From: Acidimicrobiales bacterium
Lineage (GTDB): Bacteria > Actinomycetota > Acidimicrobiia > Acidimicrobiales > JADJXE01
DNA length: 64,000 nucleotides
Assembly: GCA_016716005.1 (NCBI GenBank)
Contig: JADJXE010000001.1
Span: forward strand, 819,001 to 883,000
Direction of reading: 5' to 3'
The notes beneath the pieces were generated by a model, which saw only the letters and a program-made list of their open reading frames with translations, was not told the origin of the DNA and did not search any database. Positions 25,540 through 33,527 of this stretch are shown piece by piece (position 1 is the stretch's first letter; each line of letters opens with the position of its first letter). A program made the translations under genes and the position numbers.

Positions 25540-25605
25540 GCCCGGCAGCCAGCTGGCGCAGCAGGCCAACGCGGGTCCGGGTTCTCTGTGCCCTGCCTGG
25601 CGCAC

Positions 25606-26526
25606 TCAGGTGAGCCCTGCAGCGGTGCGCACCGCCGCTGCGAATCCCTCCCGGTCGGCCACGGTGACGGTGAGGTAGGGGTGGGCGACGGCACCGAACG
25701 GGTCCAGTCCATGCACCGGCTCGCGGAAGCACAGGCACACCCCACCGGCGGTGGCGCTGCCGAAGGTGAGACCGCGGTCGGCGAACGAGGCCCTGGCCCC
25801 GATGGCCCGATGGGCACGGTAGGGGCCGGTGACCTCGACCGAGACGACGTTGTCGACCGTCGTCTCGCACGACCACGGGCCGAACCGGGCCACCAGCCGG
25901 GCACCGTCGAGGGTGACGTGGGCCGTCGACGGCACCACCCCGATCAGCGCCAGCAGCGGCCGGGTGCGGCCGTCGAAGGCGAAGTCGAACTGCCTGACGC
26001 GTTCCGGTGGCGCGACAGCTGGCGTGTCGTCCGCGACCCCGGCCGCCAGGTCGAGGGCCGCACCCAGGCTCGCGGCGACGTCGTCGTCGAACGCGCCGTG
26101 GCCCCGCCAGCGCACGGCCCCCGTGGCGTCCACCAGGAACAGCCACACGGTGTCGGTCCGGTCGATGCTCAGACCATCGGTCACCCGGCGCACATCGGTG
26201 TAGACGGTGATCGTGCGTTGCAGCACCACAGGGTCGCCGATGGCAGTGGCCATCCCGCCGTCGATCATGCGTCGGGCGGGCGACCATTGCGTGCCGATCG
26301 TGGGCATCTCGTAGAAGCGCAGGCCCGGATCGACGCTGGCGCGTGCGTCCAGCCACGGTACCCATGAGTCGACCAGTGTCTGGTGCTCGCGGCGAAACGC
26401 CACGATCACGACGTTGCGCTCGCCCTCGAAGCCATCGGGGAGTGACACGGCCCGACGCTGCAGGTCCCGTCCCTCGAGACGGGGGAAGGACTGTCGACCG
26501 TCCGGGGGGTCTGTCACTCCGATCAC
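25606..26526 (-). CDS. Thioredoxin-fold protein without CxxC, two-domain
   Basis: 306 residues. The N-terminal half (about 10-155) has peroxiredoxin/ATP10-like order: LEGRDLQRRAVSLPDGFEGE, RNVVIVAFRREHQTLVDSW and DTVWLFLVDATGAVRWRGHG. The place of the redox CxxC is held by REHQTLVDSW, so no thiol chemistry is expected there. The C-terminal half (about 185-300) is a separate beta-rich domain (ARLVARFGPWSCETTVDNVV ... ITFGSATAGG-like) I cannot name. The start is GTG 26526, with a second GTG nine bases downstream. It sits between phage fragments as intact cargo. Confidence 0.6.
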   Translation of the reverse strand: MIGVTDPPDGRQSFPRLEGRDLQRRAVSLPDGFEGERNVVIVAFRREHQTLVDSWVPWLDARASVDPGLRFYEMPTIGTQWSPARRMIDGGMATAIGDPVVLQRTITVYTDVRRVTDGLSIDRTDTVWLFLVDATGAVRWRGHGAFDDDVAASLGAALDLAAGVADDTPAVAPPERVRQFDFAFDGRTRPLLALIGVVPSTAHVTLDGARLVARFGPWSCETTVDNVVSVEVTGPYRAHRAIGARASFADRGLTFGSATAGGVCLCFREPVHGLDPFGAVAHPYLTVTVADREGFAAAVRTAAGLT

Positions 26527-26527
26527 G

Positions 26528-26656
26528 CTAGCGATCGGCGGATGGGGCGCAGTGGTCGAGGAGCCACGGGGTGAAGTCGCTGGCCTCGCCCTTCCACACG
26601 TCGCCGGGGTCCACTTCTTCGAGCTTCCCGAGGGTCGGGCCTGACGGCTCGTTCAC
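26528..26656 (-). pseudogene. N-terminal remnant of a DUF4268-like protein
   Basis: From GTG 26656 the frame reads LGKLEEVDPGDVWKGEASDF then TPWLLDHCAPSADR and stop, 42 residues. The REVWxHExxDFTPWL pattern is the usual opening of DUF4268-type, nuclease-like defence proteins. Only this opening survives. The upstream 100 bp to the WhiB end show nothing further. Confidence 0.5.
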
Positions 26657-26757
26657 GGCCGCTCCTGTCGTAGTCGATGGGCGATCGGAGAGAGGGCTCG
26701 ACCACCCCTGGGTCCGTGCCCGCCTCTCTGGACTCAGAGTAGAGAAGCGCCACCAGC

Positions 26758-27032
26758 TCACGCGGCGGTTCCTTTGCGTCGGGCGGCTCGGATGCGGCGC
26801 CGCTGGCGTTCGCTGGTGGCGCCCCACACGCCGTGGCGGACATGGTTGACGATGGCGTATTCGGCGCAGGCGGCCTGGGCGGGGCAGGTGTGGCAGATGG
26901 CCCGGGCGGCTGCCAGCTCCGCGGCGCCTTCGCGTGGCGGGAAGAACAGGCTGGTATCGAGCCCGCGGCACACGGCCAGGTCGCGCCACCGGCCCGGCGG
27001 GGGCGGCCCATCGGCCGGCGGGCCGGCGGCAG
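26758..27032 (-). pseudogene. WhiB-fusion gene copy 1, 3' part (WhiB domain)
   Basis: The WhiB domain is complete: WRDLAVCRGLDTSLFFPPRE, AICHTCPAQAACAEYAI and HGVWGATSERQRRR. The four cysteines (VCRG, CHTC, AAC) bind the 4Fe-4S cluster and GVWGG/T is the DNA-contact turn. The 5' half is at 28266-28495. Removing the IS3 element and one GCAG restores the frame through SPAAGPPADGPPPPGRW. Copy 2 at 31726-32220 is unbroken. Confidence 0.85.
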
Positions 27033-27061
27033 TGAGGGGTCCCCGTTGAGTGGTCCAGGCG

Positions 27062-27886
27062 CTATGCGAGTGCTGGTTGGTGTCGGGTGGTCCAGGCCTC
27101 GGCGAACTCGCTGGGTGTGAGGTCGCCGTGGGCGCTGTGGGTCGGTGCTCGTTGTAGTCGATGCGCCAGTCCTCGATGAGCACCTGGGCTTCGAGGAGGT
27201 TGTCGAACTGCCAGCCGTTGAGGAACTCGTCGCGGAGCCGGCCGTTGAACGATTCGATCCAGGCGTTCTGCCAGGGCGAGCCGGGGTCGATGAAGATCGA
27301 CCCGACCCGGTTGAACCGGCACCAGTCCGCGACGGCGATGGCGATGAACTCGGGACCGTTGTCGAAGCGCACGAACGCGGGAACCCGCGCTGCAGGGCGA
27401 TCCGGTCGAGGGTCGCGACGACGCGGTCGGCGTCGATGGAGCGGTCCACGACGATGGCGGGGCACTCGCGGGTGTACTCGTCGACGATGTTCAACAGCTT
27501 CAGGGTGCGGCCGTCGACGGTGGTGTCGAACTGAAGTCGAGCGCCCACAGGGCGTTCGGGGCGATGGGGCACATGGCGCCGACGGCGGTGCCGATCCCGC
27601 GGTGGGGCTTCTTGCGCTTGCGGTAGGGCACCCTGAGTCCTTCCTCGCGCCACAGGCGCTGGATCCGCTTGTTGTTGACCTTGCGGCCTTCCCGGCGGGC
27701 AGCCTTGGCGGCCCGGCGCCACCCCCACCGTGGCCGCTCCTTGGAGAAGGCGCGAAGGAAGGCGCGCAGCTCGACCTCGTCGTCGCTCGGTATCGGCGGG
27801 TCGAGCCGCTGGGTGGACCGGTGCTGACCGACGACTCGGCACGCTCGACGTTCGGGGACCCTGAACCGTTCCTGCAGCATCACCAC
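27062..27886 (-). pseudogene. IS3 orfB transposase with several frameshifts
   Basis: The pieces in order are RVPERRACRVVGQHRSTQR and VNNKRIQRLWREEGLRVPYR (27886 to about 27540), then FDTTVDGRTLKLLNIVDEYT (to about 27370). Next come FVRFDNGPEFIAIAVADW and PWQNAWIESFNGRLRDEFLN with the catalytic Asp and Glu (to about 27150). The last is YNEHRPTHSAHGDLTPSEFA in a further frame to the stop at 27062. At least three single-base indels break it. It belongs to the common IS3 group with an orfB of about 275 residues. Confidence 0.88.
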
Positions 27887-27909
27887 GGCTGCACGTCGAC
27901 GATTCGGGG

Positions 27910-28190
27910 TCAGAAGTTTCCCTCGGCCAGCTCCTTGAGCATCGACTTGTCGAGCTCGGCCTCGGCGAGGAGCTTCTTCAGCCGGGCGTTCTCGCCCTCG
28001 AGCTCCTTCAAGCGCTTCGCATCGCTCGCCTTCATGCCGCCGTACTGGCGACCCACCGGTGCCAGGTCGAATCGGCGATCTGCAGATGCCGGCAGACCTC
28101 GTCGAGCTCGGTCCCGCCGGCGAGGAGCTTGTTGCCCTCGGCGAGCTTGCGGATGATCTGGTCGGGCGTGTGCCGCCGACGCTTGGTCAT
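27910..28190 (-). pseudogene. IS3 orfA with one frameshift
   Basis: ATG 28190 follows a GGAGGACAG site and gives MTKRRRHTPDQIIRKLAEGN up to QIADSTWHRW (HTH). One base is missing there, and the coiled-coil end YGGMKASDAKRLKELEGENA ... DKSMLKELAEGNF is read in the next frame to the stop at 27910. Confidence 0.85.
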
Positions 28191-28265
28191 GGGTGCTGTC
28201 CTCCTGCCCCATCTTGGGGCAACGGACTCGCACAACACCCGGACCACTACAGGGGGGTCACTTCA

Positions 28266-28495
28266 GCAGGGCTGGCGGCTGTAGTGGTGGTGGGGTCGGG
28301 GCGGGTGTCGATGTCGGCGGGGGTGAGGGCCAGGTCGGCCGGGTCGAGGCCGCCGATCTGGTAGCCGCCGAGCTCGCTGGCGTAGCGGGCGAAGCATCCC
28401 CACGGCGGGGCCGGCCACAGGGTCTGCTGGGCCGGGTGGACCCGCACCAGTCGGGGATGCCAGGCGCGTCGGCGGGGGCGGGTGGCGACGCTCAC
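28266..28495 (-). pseudogene. WhiB-fusion gene copy 1, 5' part
   Basis: From GTG 28495 (overlapping the previous stop as GTGA) it reads VSVATRPRRRAWHPRLVRVH, PAPPWGCFARYASELGGYQI and LALTPADIDTRPDPTTTT, then meets the IS3 end. This N-terminal region of about 70 residues has no recognised family. It is nearly identical to the start of copy 2. Confidence 0.8.
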
Positions 28496-29771
28496 CGGGG
28501 GTTCCTCGGCTCCCACCCGTCGGGCCACACCCCGACCCACGGCCACGGCGTGCCCCGCTCGAGGCGGGCCGGCCAGCCGGACTGGCGGCGGTCGCCCCGC
28601 CAGCGGCCCACGTCCATGACCCGGTTGGTGTCGTCGGTGGGGATGAGCTTCAACCCCAGCTCGGGCCAGCGCAGCCACAGGCTCGACCCGTAGGGGGCGA
28701 GCTCGCGGACCCCGGCCTGCCTCTTGGGGGCGTGATGCTCCACCAGCAACGCGAACCGGTAGCGGGTACGCAGATCGTCGAGGACGTGCTGCACCTCGCC
28801 GCCCCGTCCCCACCGGCCCGCTGCCGGCTTGTAGGCGTACATGACCGCCTCGTGCTGGTAGTGGTAGTCGGTGTGGCCCAACAGCAGCCGTGACTTCACC
28901 CACACCAGCGACTGGCGCAGCCGCCACCGCTGGGTCACCGCCTCCGAGAACACCGGATGCTGGGGGCCGGCCGGGTGGGCCACGTACACCCTCCCGCCCG
29001 GCGTGAGCACCGTGTCGACGTTGGCGAACGCGGCGGCCAGCAGCCCGGCCAGGCCGGCGCCGTCCAAGCGGTCGTTGGCGATGGTCAGCGCGTCGCGGGT
29101 CTTGCCCACGTAGCCCACCCCGTAGGGCGGGTCGGTCCACACCATGTCGGCCAGCCCGCCGGCCATCACCCGCTCCACGTCGGCGAGCCGGGTGGCGTCG
29201 CCGCACAGCACCCGATGCTCCCCCAACACCCACATATCACCGGTGGTGCTCGTCGGAGGCGCCGCCGCCGGCACATCGTCCTCGCCTGGCACGGGCGGCC
29301 CGGGATCGTCGTCGCCGAGGTCGAGGGCGGCCAGCTCCTCCTCCAAGGCCTCCAGCGACCACGACGCCGCCGCCAGCAGCTCCTCGTCCCGCTCGGCCAC
29401 CCAGCCCACCATCGCCTCCAGATCACCCGGGTCGTCGCTGCCAGATCCGAAGTGCGGCTGTCGGCCAGCGCGTAGGCGCGGGCGGTCACGTCGTCGTCGT
29501 CCACCCACACCACCGCGATGGCCGGCCAGCCGAGCTGGCGGGCGGCCAGCAGCGTGTGGTTCCCGGCGATCACCGTGCGGTCCGACCGGCGGGCCACGAT
29601 CGGCTTGCGCTGCCCGAACGTGGCCAGCGACCGGGCGACCGCGTCGACGTCACCGCGGCGCGGGTTGCCGGCCAGCAGCAGGAGGGTGTCGGTGGGGGCG
29701 GCCAGCTCGGCCAGGTCCGGGGCGATCACGGCGGCCGGGTTGCTGCCGGTTGCGGGGGGTTGCTGGGACAC
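28492..29771 (-). pseudogene. ParB-methylase copy B, fused in frame to the end of a phage AAA ATPase
   Basis: GTG 29771 opens the ParB-like part (LLLLAGNPRRGDVDAVARSL), which ends with the same one-base shift as copy A near 29455. The following frame is open from about 29508 to 28492. It encodes the methylase front half (GDATRLADVERVMAGGLADM, WTDPPYGVGYVGK, GRVYVAHPAGPQHPVFSEA) and then, after YAYKPAAGRWGRG, switches to GEVQHVLDDLRTRYRFALLV ... WEPRNPR, the last 105 residues of the ATPase at 32217. The methylase lacks its SAM-binding C-terminal part. The 4-nt overlap with the WhiB-fusion gene is kept. Confidence 0.85.
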
Positions 29772-29814
29772 CCGTTGCAGGGTGCCGGGCCGGCCTGCCC
29801 GCACGGTTGGCAGC
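28808..29814. repeat. Duplicated ParB-methylase segment, copy B (partner 24535-25539)
   Basis: Direct repeat of copy A. It keeps the G-run intact (GGGCGGGAGGGTG), so only the shared ParB/methylase frameshift is present. The left edge is the chimeric junction with the ATPase tail. Confidence 0.88.
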
Positions 29815-29936
29815 CCCACACCGGGCGGCTCCCAGGCGACTCACCGGCGGGCGTCCACATCGACGGCCTGGCCCGTTCGGTGCCCGCCGTCGGCGACCCG
29901 GCTGCGGCGCTACCGTCGAGGAGAAGGAACGGCGGG

Positions 29937-30077
29937 ATGTCGGAACAGGTGGGCGGGTCGTCGGAACGAGATGCCGATCCTGCAGAAGCTCGGCGCGCAG
30001 CCAGTCGGCGCCGAGCGGGGTGCCACGACCGCTGCCAAGACGGCGCCTGCAACCGAACGCAACCAATCGAGGCCTGA
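29937..30077 (+). CDS. Possible small ORF of 46 residues
   Basis: GGAGAAGG lies about 9 nt before the ATG, and TACCGT further upstream could serve as a -10. The product starts MSEQVGGSSERDADPAEARR and contains three cysteines (GCHDRCQDGAC). It has no recognised homology and may be the remnant of a longer gene. The rest of 29815-30294 shows no coding sequence I can support. Confidence 0.3.
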   Translation: MSEQVGGSSERDADPAEARRAASRRRAGCHDRCQDGACNRTQPIEA

Positions 30078-30294
30078 TGCCATCAGCACGAGCTTGGGAC
30101 GACCCTTCCTGGCGCGAGTGGGACAACCCGTGGGCAGCCGGGTGCCGGTGGCTGCAGAGCTGGTGGCGGGACAGAAACGGATTCCCGCCCGGCGAGCAGA
30201 GTGCGATGCACCGCGACCGCCGGGTTGCCTCGGGTTGGAATCCAATAACCCGCGCCTCTATGGAACCCAGGGTGATTCAGAAGGAGCGGATCTG

Positions 30295-30660
30295 GTGTTC
30301 TTTGCGATAGCTGGAGTGATCAACGTTCTCCTGGCGCTCTTCCACCTGACGTTCTGGAGGGACAAGGATTTCAACTGGCAGCAAGAACTGCCCAAGATGA
30401 ACCCGGCCAACAGGGGACTGATCCAAGCGGCCGTCATTCTGTTCATCCCCATTCTGCTGTCATGGGGGGTGATCTCGTTCCTGCTGGCAGGGGAACGCAA
30501 CGATGACTCGCTGCATCGGGCGGTCATCGTGATGATGGGAACCTTCTACGTCATCCGTGGGGCCATCCAGCCCAAGTTGCTGGGCCTGGACATGAGTGGC
30601 GCGATCATCATGCTCATCTGCCTCAGCCTTGGGACGGGGTACTTCCTTATGCTGCTGTAG
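30295..30660 (+). CDS. Four-helix membrane protein of unknown function
   Basis: 121 residues from GTG 30295 with AAGGAG 10 nt upstream. Helices: VFFAIAGVINVLLALFHLTF, LIQAAVILFIPILLSWGVIS, HRAVIVMMGTFYVIRG and GAIIMLICLSLGTGYFLMLL. The base composition is visibly lower in GC than the surroundings (codons such as TTT, ATA, CTG mixed with AAG/GAT), a sign of separate origin. It converges with the flavodoxin gene. No family is recognised. Confidence 0.65.
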   Translation: MFFAIAGVINVLLALFHLTFWRDKDFNWQQELPKMNPANRGLIQAAVILFIPILLSWGVISFLLAGERNDDSLHRAVIVMMGTFYVIRGAIQPKLLGLDMSGAIIMLICLSLGTGYFLMLL

Positions 30661-30709
30661 GGATTCCTCGGAACTGCGCGGGCAGTGCCTCGACAGCGAA
30701 CTCGCGGGT

Positions 30710-31249
30710 TCAAGCTGAGGCCGTGGGAGGATGCGAACCGGATGCGAGTACTGCGGCGATCCCAGCCGCCCACGCAGCGATCTCGTCCCAGTCGCGCCGG
30801 TCACGCGTCGCTTCGGGCATGTTCCGGGCCATCCGTTTGCGGATGAACCCCCGTTCCTCGTCGACTCTGCCGCCGAAGACCACATGGTCCCGGGCACCGA
30901 TCTCCGCGGCGAGCTGCTGCACCTTCTTCGGTTTGGTCCAGCGCTCGGTTTCGTCCACGTCTGCGTCCTCGTCATCCTCGCCGACCGGTCCGCTGCTGAA
31001 CAGCCACACCGGGTGCTGGGCGAGCCAGTCGCGGTGATCGCCCAAGAACCGCAACGCGTCGCCGCGCCAGTGGCCGGCGTACACGGCGCTACCCACCACC
31101 GCCGCCCAGTACCCCGCCAGCGAGCGCGCCGAGCGGGCACGTTTCACGTCGACTTCCAGCCCATTCGCCTTCAGCGCTGCGCCGATCGCTTCGGCGATCT
31201 CAGCCGTGGCGCCGTACTTGGACCCGTAGGCCACCAGCACTCGGTCCAT
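30710..31249 (-). CDS. Flavodoxin-domain protein (protoporphyrinogen oxidase HemG-like)
   Basis: 179 residues. The FMN-phosphate loop is at the N-terminus (MDRVLVAYGSKYGATAEIAE), followed by AAVVGSAVYAGHWRGDALRF and HPVWLFSSGPVG, the pattern of HemG/flavodoxin_5 proteins. Such proteins take electrons to menaquinone or other acceptors; the substrate here is not defined. It ends in WDEIAAWAAGIA. The next gene on the strand, an SRPBCC fragment, lies 15 bp upstream, so the two were probably one operon. Confidence 0.85.
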   Translation of the reverse strand: MDRVLVAYGSKYGATAEIAEAIGAALKANGLEVDVKRARSARSLAGYWAAVVGSAVYAGHWRGDALRFLGDHRDWLAQHPVWLFSSGPVGEDDEDADVDETERWTKPKKVQQLAAEIGARDHVVFGGRVDEERGFIRKRMARNMPEATRDRRDWDEIAAWAAGIAAVLASGSHPPTASA

Positions 31250-31264
31250 CGCCGCTCCTCCACC

Positions 31265-31669
31265 TCACCGGCGCTCTCGAGCCGCACCGGCATCGACGTC
31301 AGGCACCGTGCAGGTGACCGCCTCGGCGCGGACCTTGATCTCGCGCAGCATCTTCTGGGTCATCACGAAACTGATGATCCCGATCGGCGACATGGCCACC
31401 TCGCTGAGCCGGGAGCCGAAACCCGTCCGCTCACGCACCAACAACCGGGAGCGCCCACCCGGGGCGGGCCGCACGACGAAGCTCCACGAGAACTCCCAGC
31501 GGAGCTGGGAGTCCCGATGGATCGGACGGCCCGCTCGAACGTCGCCGACCTGCAACACCAGCGCCTCGCCGGGCAGCACCTCCATCACGTACCAGCCACC
31601 AGATCCCTTGGCGCACGAGATGTTCGTGCGCCAAGGCCCGGTGCTGGTGTGGCTGAGCGTCACCGACAT
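31265..31669 (-). pseudogene. SRPBCC-type protein, N-terminally truncated
   Basis: The remaining 134 residues include GGWYVMEVLPGEALVLQVGD, ELRWEFSWSFVVRPAPGG-type strands (LRWEFSWSFVVRPAPGGRSR) and LLVRERTGF, then a hydrophobic C-terminal helix (MSPIGIISFVMTQKML). Family members start about 80 residues earlier. That part is replaced at about 31720 by the WhiB-fusion duplication. The ATG at 31669 may still allow translation, but the fold would be incomplete. Confidence 0.65.
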
Positions 31670-31720
31670 CCGGGCCGGCGACGGGGTCGAGCCCTACTGC
31701 TCGATCGACGACGTGGGCGA

Positions 31721-32526
31721 CCAGCTCACGCGGCGGTGCCTTTGCGTCGGGCGGCTCGGATGCGGCGCCGCTGGCGTTCGCTGGTGGCGCCCCACACGCC
31801 GTGGCGGACATGGTTGACGATGGCGTACTCGGCGCAGGCGGCCTGGGCGGGGCACGTGTGGCAGACGGCCCGGGCGGCTGCCAGCTCCGCGGCGCCTTCG
31901 CGTGGCGGGAAGAACAGGCTGGTATCGAGGCCGCGGCACACGGCCAGGTCGCGCCACCGGCCCGGCGGGGGCGGCCCATCGGCCGGCGGGCCGGCGCCAG
32001 AGCTGGCGGTGGTGGTGGGGTCGGGGCGGGTGTCGATGTCGGCGGGGGTGAGGGCCAGGTCGGCCGGGTCGAGGCCGCCGATCTGGTAGCCGCCGAGCTC
32101 GCTGGCGTAGCGGGCGAAGCATCCCCACGGCGGGGCCGGCCACAGGGTCTGCTGGGCCGGGTGGACCCGCACCGGTCGGGGATGCCAGGCGCGTCGGCGG
32201 GGGCGGGTGGCGACGCTCACCGGGGGTTCCTCGGCTCCCACCCGTCGGGCCACACCCCGACCCACGGCCACGGCGTGCCCCGCTCGAGGCGGGCCGGCCA
32301 GCCGGACTGGCGGCGGTCGCCCCGCCAGCGGCCCACGTCCATGACCCGGTTGGTGTCGTCGGTGGGGATGAGCTTCAACCCCAGCTCGGGCCAGCGCAGC
32401 CACAGGCTCGACCCGTAGGGGGCGAGCTCGCGGACCCCGGCCTGCCTCTTGGGGGCGTGATGCTCCACCAGCAACGCGAACCGGTAGCGGGTACGCAGAT
32501 CGTCGAGGACGTGCTGCACCTCGCCG
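31721..32526. repeat. Duplicated WhiB-fusion/ATPase-tail segment, copy 2 (partner 26752-27032 plus 28266-28801)
   Basis: Once the IS3 element in the other copy is removed, the two segments align from CCAGCTCACGCGGCGG to GTGCTGCACCTCGCCG. This copy has the undamaged WhiB-fusion gene and continues into the complete ATPase, so it is the parental arrangement. Confidence 0.88.
31726..32220 (-). CDS. WhiB-like protein with a phage-type N-terminal extension
   Basis: 164 residues. Residues 1-80 (SVATRPRRRAWHPRPVRVHP, GCFARYASELGGYQIGGLDP) are of unknown fold. The WhiB domain is at about 90-155 with VCRG, CHTC and AAC cysteines for a 4Fe-4S cluster and HGVWGATSERQRRR. WhiB proteins bind the sigma-70 region 4 and steer transcription, and phages carry their own. 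The start is a GTG overlapping the ATPase stop (GTGA), so the two are co-translated. Copy 1 is disrupted by IS3. Confidence 0.82.
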   Translation of the reverse strand: MSVATRPRRRAWHPRPVRVHPAQQTLWPAPPWGCFARYASELGGYQIGGLDPADLALTPADIDTRPDPTTTASSGAGPPADGPPPPGRWRDLAVCRGLDTSLFFPPREGAAELAAARAVCHTCPAQAACAEYAIVNHVRHGVWGATSERQRRRIRAARRKGTAA

Positions 32527-33164
32527 GCGGCCAGCTCGTCGTTCTCGCTGGCGGCGACCCGGTACGCCTTGTACAGCGGGCCCAGGCACACCAGCGCCGG
32601 GGCGACGTGGGCGACGACCGCCTCCAGCTCGCCACGGCCGGCACGGCTGCGCAGGTCGATCCCGCCCGGCCGGTGCCACAGCCAGGCGGCGTGCTCGCGG
32701 TACCGGTCGCCTTTCACCCGCATGGCCTGCGAGCGGACCAGGTTGCAGCGTTCGATCACCGCGTCGTCGGGGTTCTCCAAATCGACGATCAGCGTGTTCA
32801 CCGGAGGCGCCGGCTCGAAGTTGAACGGGTGGATGCCCTGAGCGGCGCACATGGCCACCTGCCCGGTGACCCAGCTCTTCCCGACCCCTTCGGGGGCGAC
32901 GACCATGCACCGCCAACCGACCCGCAGCAGGCCGGGCACCACCCAGGGGGCCACGTCGGCGGTGTCGCGGGCGACGAACTCGTCGACCGACCACACGTCG
33001 GCGGGCAGCCGGCCGGTGGGCACCTCGATGGCGGCCAGCGCCGCCTTGGCCTCGTCGAGGGTGTCGGCCGGGTCGCGGGTCGGGTCGACCGCCGTGCCGG
33101 CACCGGTGCCCGTGGCCCCGGGCAGCCTGGGCGCCCTGACGGGCCTCGGGGCGGGTGGGCGATG
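32217..33164 (-). CDS. Phage RecA/RepA-like AAA ATPase
   Basis: The P-loop is CMVVAPEGVGKSWVTGQVA, Walker B-like VNTLIVDLENPDDAV and a further strand ALVCLGPLYKAYR with sensor region RFALLVEHHAPKR, matching phage RepA/DnaB-type or RecA-like helicase loaders (AAA_25 group). The upstream text AALAAIEVPTGRLPADVWSV leads into it. The true start is unclear: no ATG lies in frame before the CpaF-like fragment, and GTG codons occur at IEVP and further up. The 5' end may have been lost at about 33164. Its last third is duplicated at 28492-28801. Confidence 0.75.
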   Translation of the reverse strand, partial: HRPPAPRPVRAPRLPGATGTGAGTAVDPTRDPADTLDEAKAALAAIEVPTGRLPADVWSVDEFVARDTADVAPWVVPGLLRVGWRCMVVAPEGVGKSWVTGQVAMCAAQGIHPFNFEPAPPVNTLIVDLENPDDAVIERCNLVRSQAMRVKGDRYREHAAWLWHRPGGIDLRSRAGRGELEAVVAHVAPALVCLGPLYKAYRVAASENDELAAGEVQHVLDDLRTRYRFALLVEHHAPKRQAGVRELAPYGSSLWLRWPELGLKLIPTDDTNRVMDVGRWRGDRRQSGWPARLERGTPWPWVGVWPDGWEPRNPR

Positions 33165-33475
33165 AGCGCCACCGACGTCGGCGCCTCGCCGCTGGTCGAG
33201 ATCGAGCGCCACGTGCAGGAGCGGGCCAAGGCCCGCGCCCTCGACCTGGCGGCTCCGGGGGGCCTCGACCACCTGCGTGCCCTGATCGGCGACGAAGTCG
33301 CCGCCTGGAGCGAGCAGCACCGGCAGGGCCTGCGGCCCTTCGACATCGCCGACCCGCCGACCGTCGCCGACCGGGCCTTTCGCAACCTCGCGGGCTACGG
33401 GCCGCTCGAGCCGCTCCTCGCCGATCCCGACGTGTGGGAGATCATGGTGAACGCGCCCGATGCCGTGTTCGGCGA
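33163..33475 (+). pseudogene. CpaF/TadA-type secretion ATPase, N-terminal fragment
   Basis: ATG 33163 gives MSATDVGASPLVEIERHVQE and later FRNLAGYGPLEPLLADPDVW, EIMVNAPDAVF. This is the conserved N-terminal domain of CpaF-like ATPases (GxGPLExLLxDPxVxEIMVN). The homology stops at about 33475, before the ATPase core. It faces away from the AAA gene, with their 5' ends touching. Confidence 0.75.
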
Positions 33476-33527
33476 ATACGAAGCCACCGCACCGCTCAGC
33501 CACTACGCCGTGGGTGATGCTGCCCCT

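Larger units (their letters stand above)
27033..28265 (-). mobile_element. IS3-family element, decayed
   Basis: 1,233 bp. The ends are inverted repeats: left TGAGGGGTCCCCGTTGAGTG, right (inward) TGAAGTGACCCCCCTGTAGT, both continuing GGTCC. The flanks are GCAG on both sides (27029-27032 and 28266-28269), a 4-bp duplication normal for IS3. It splits a WhiB-fusion gene. Both orfA and orfB carry frameshifts, so it cannot move itself. Confidence 0.9.
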
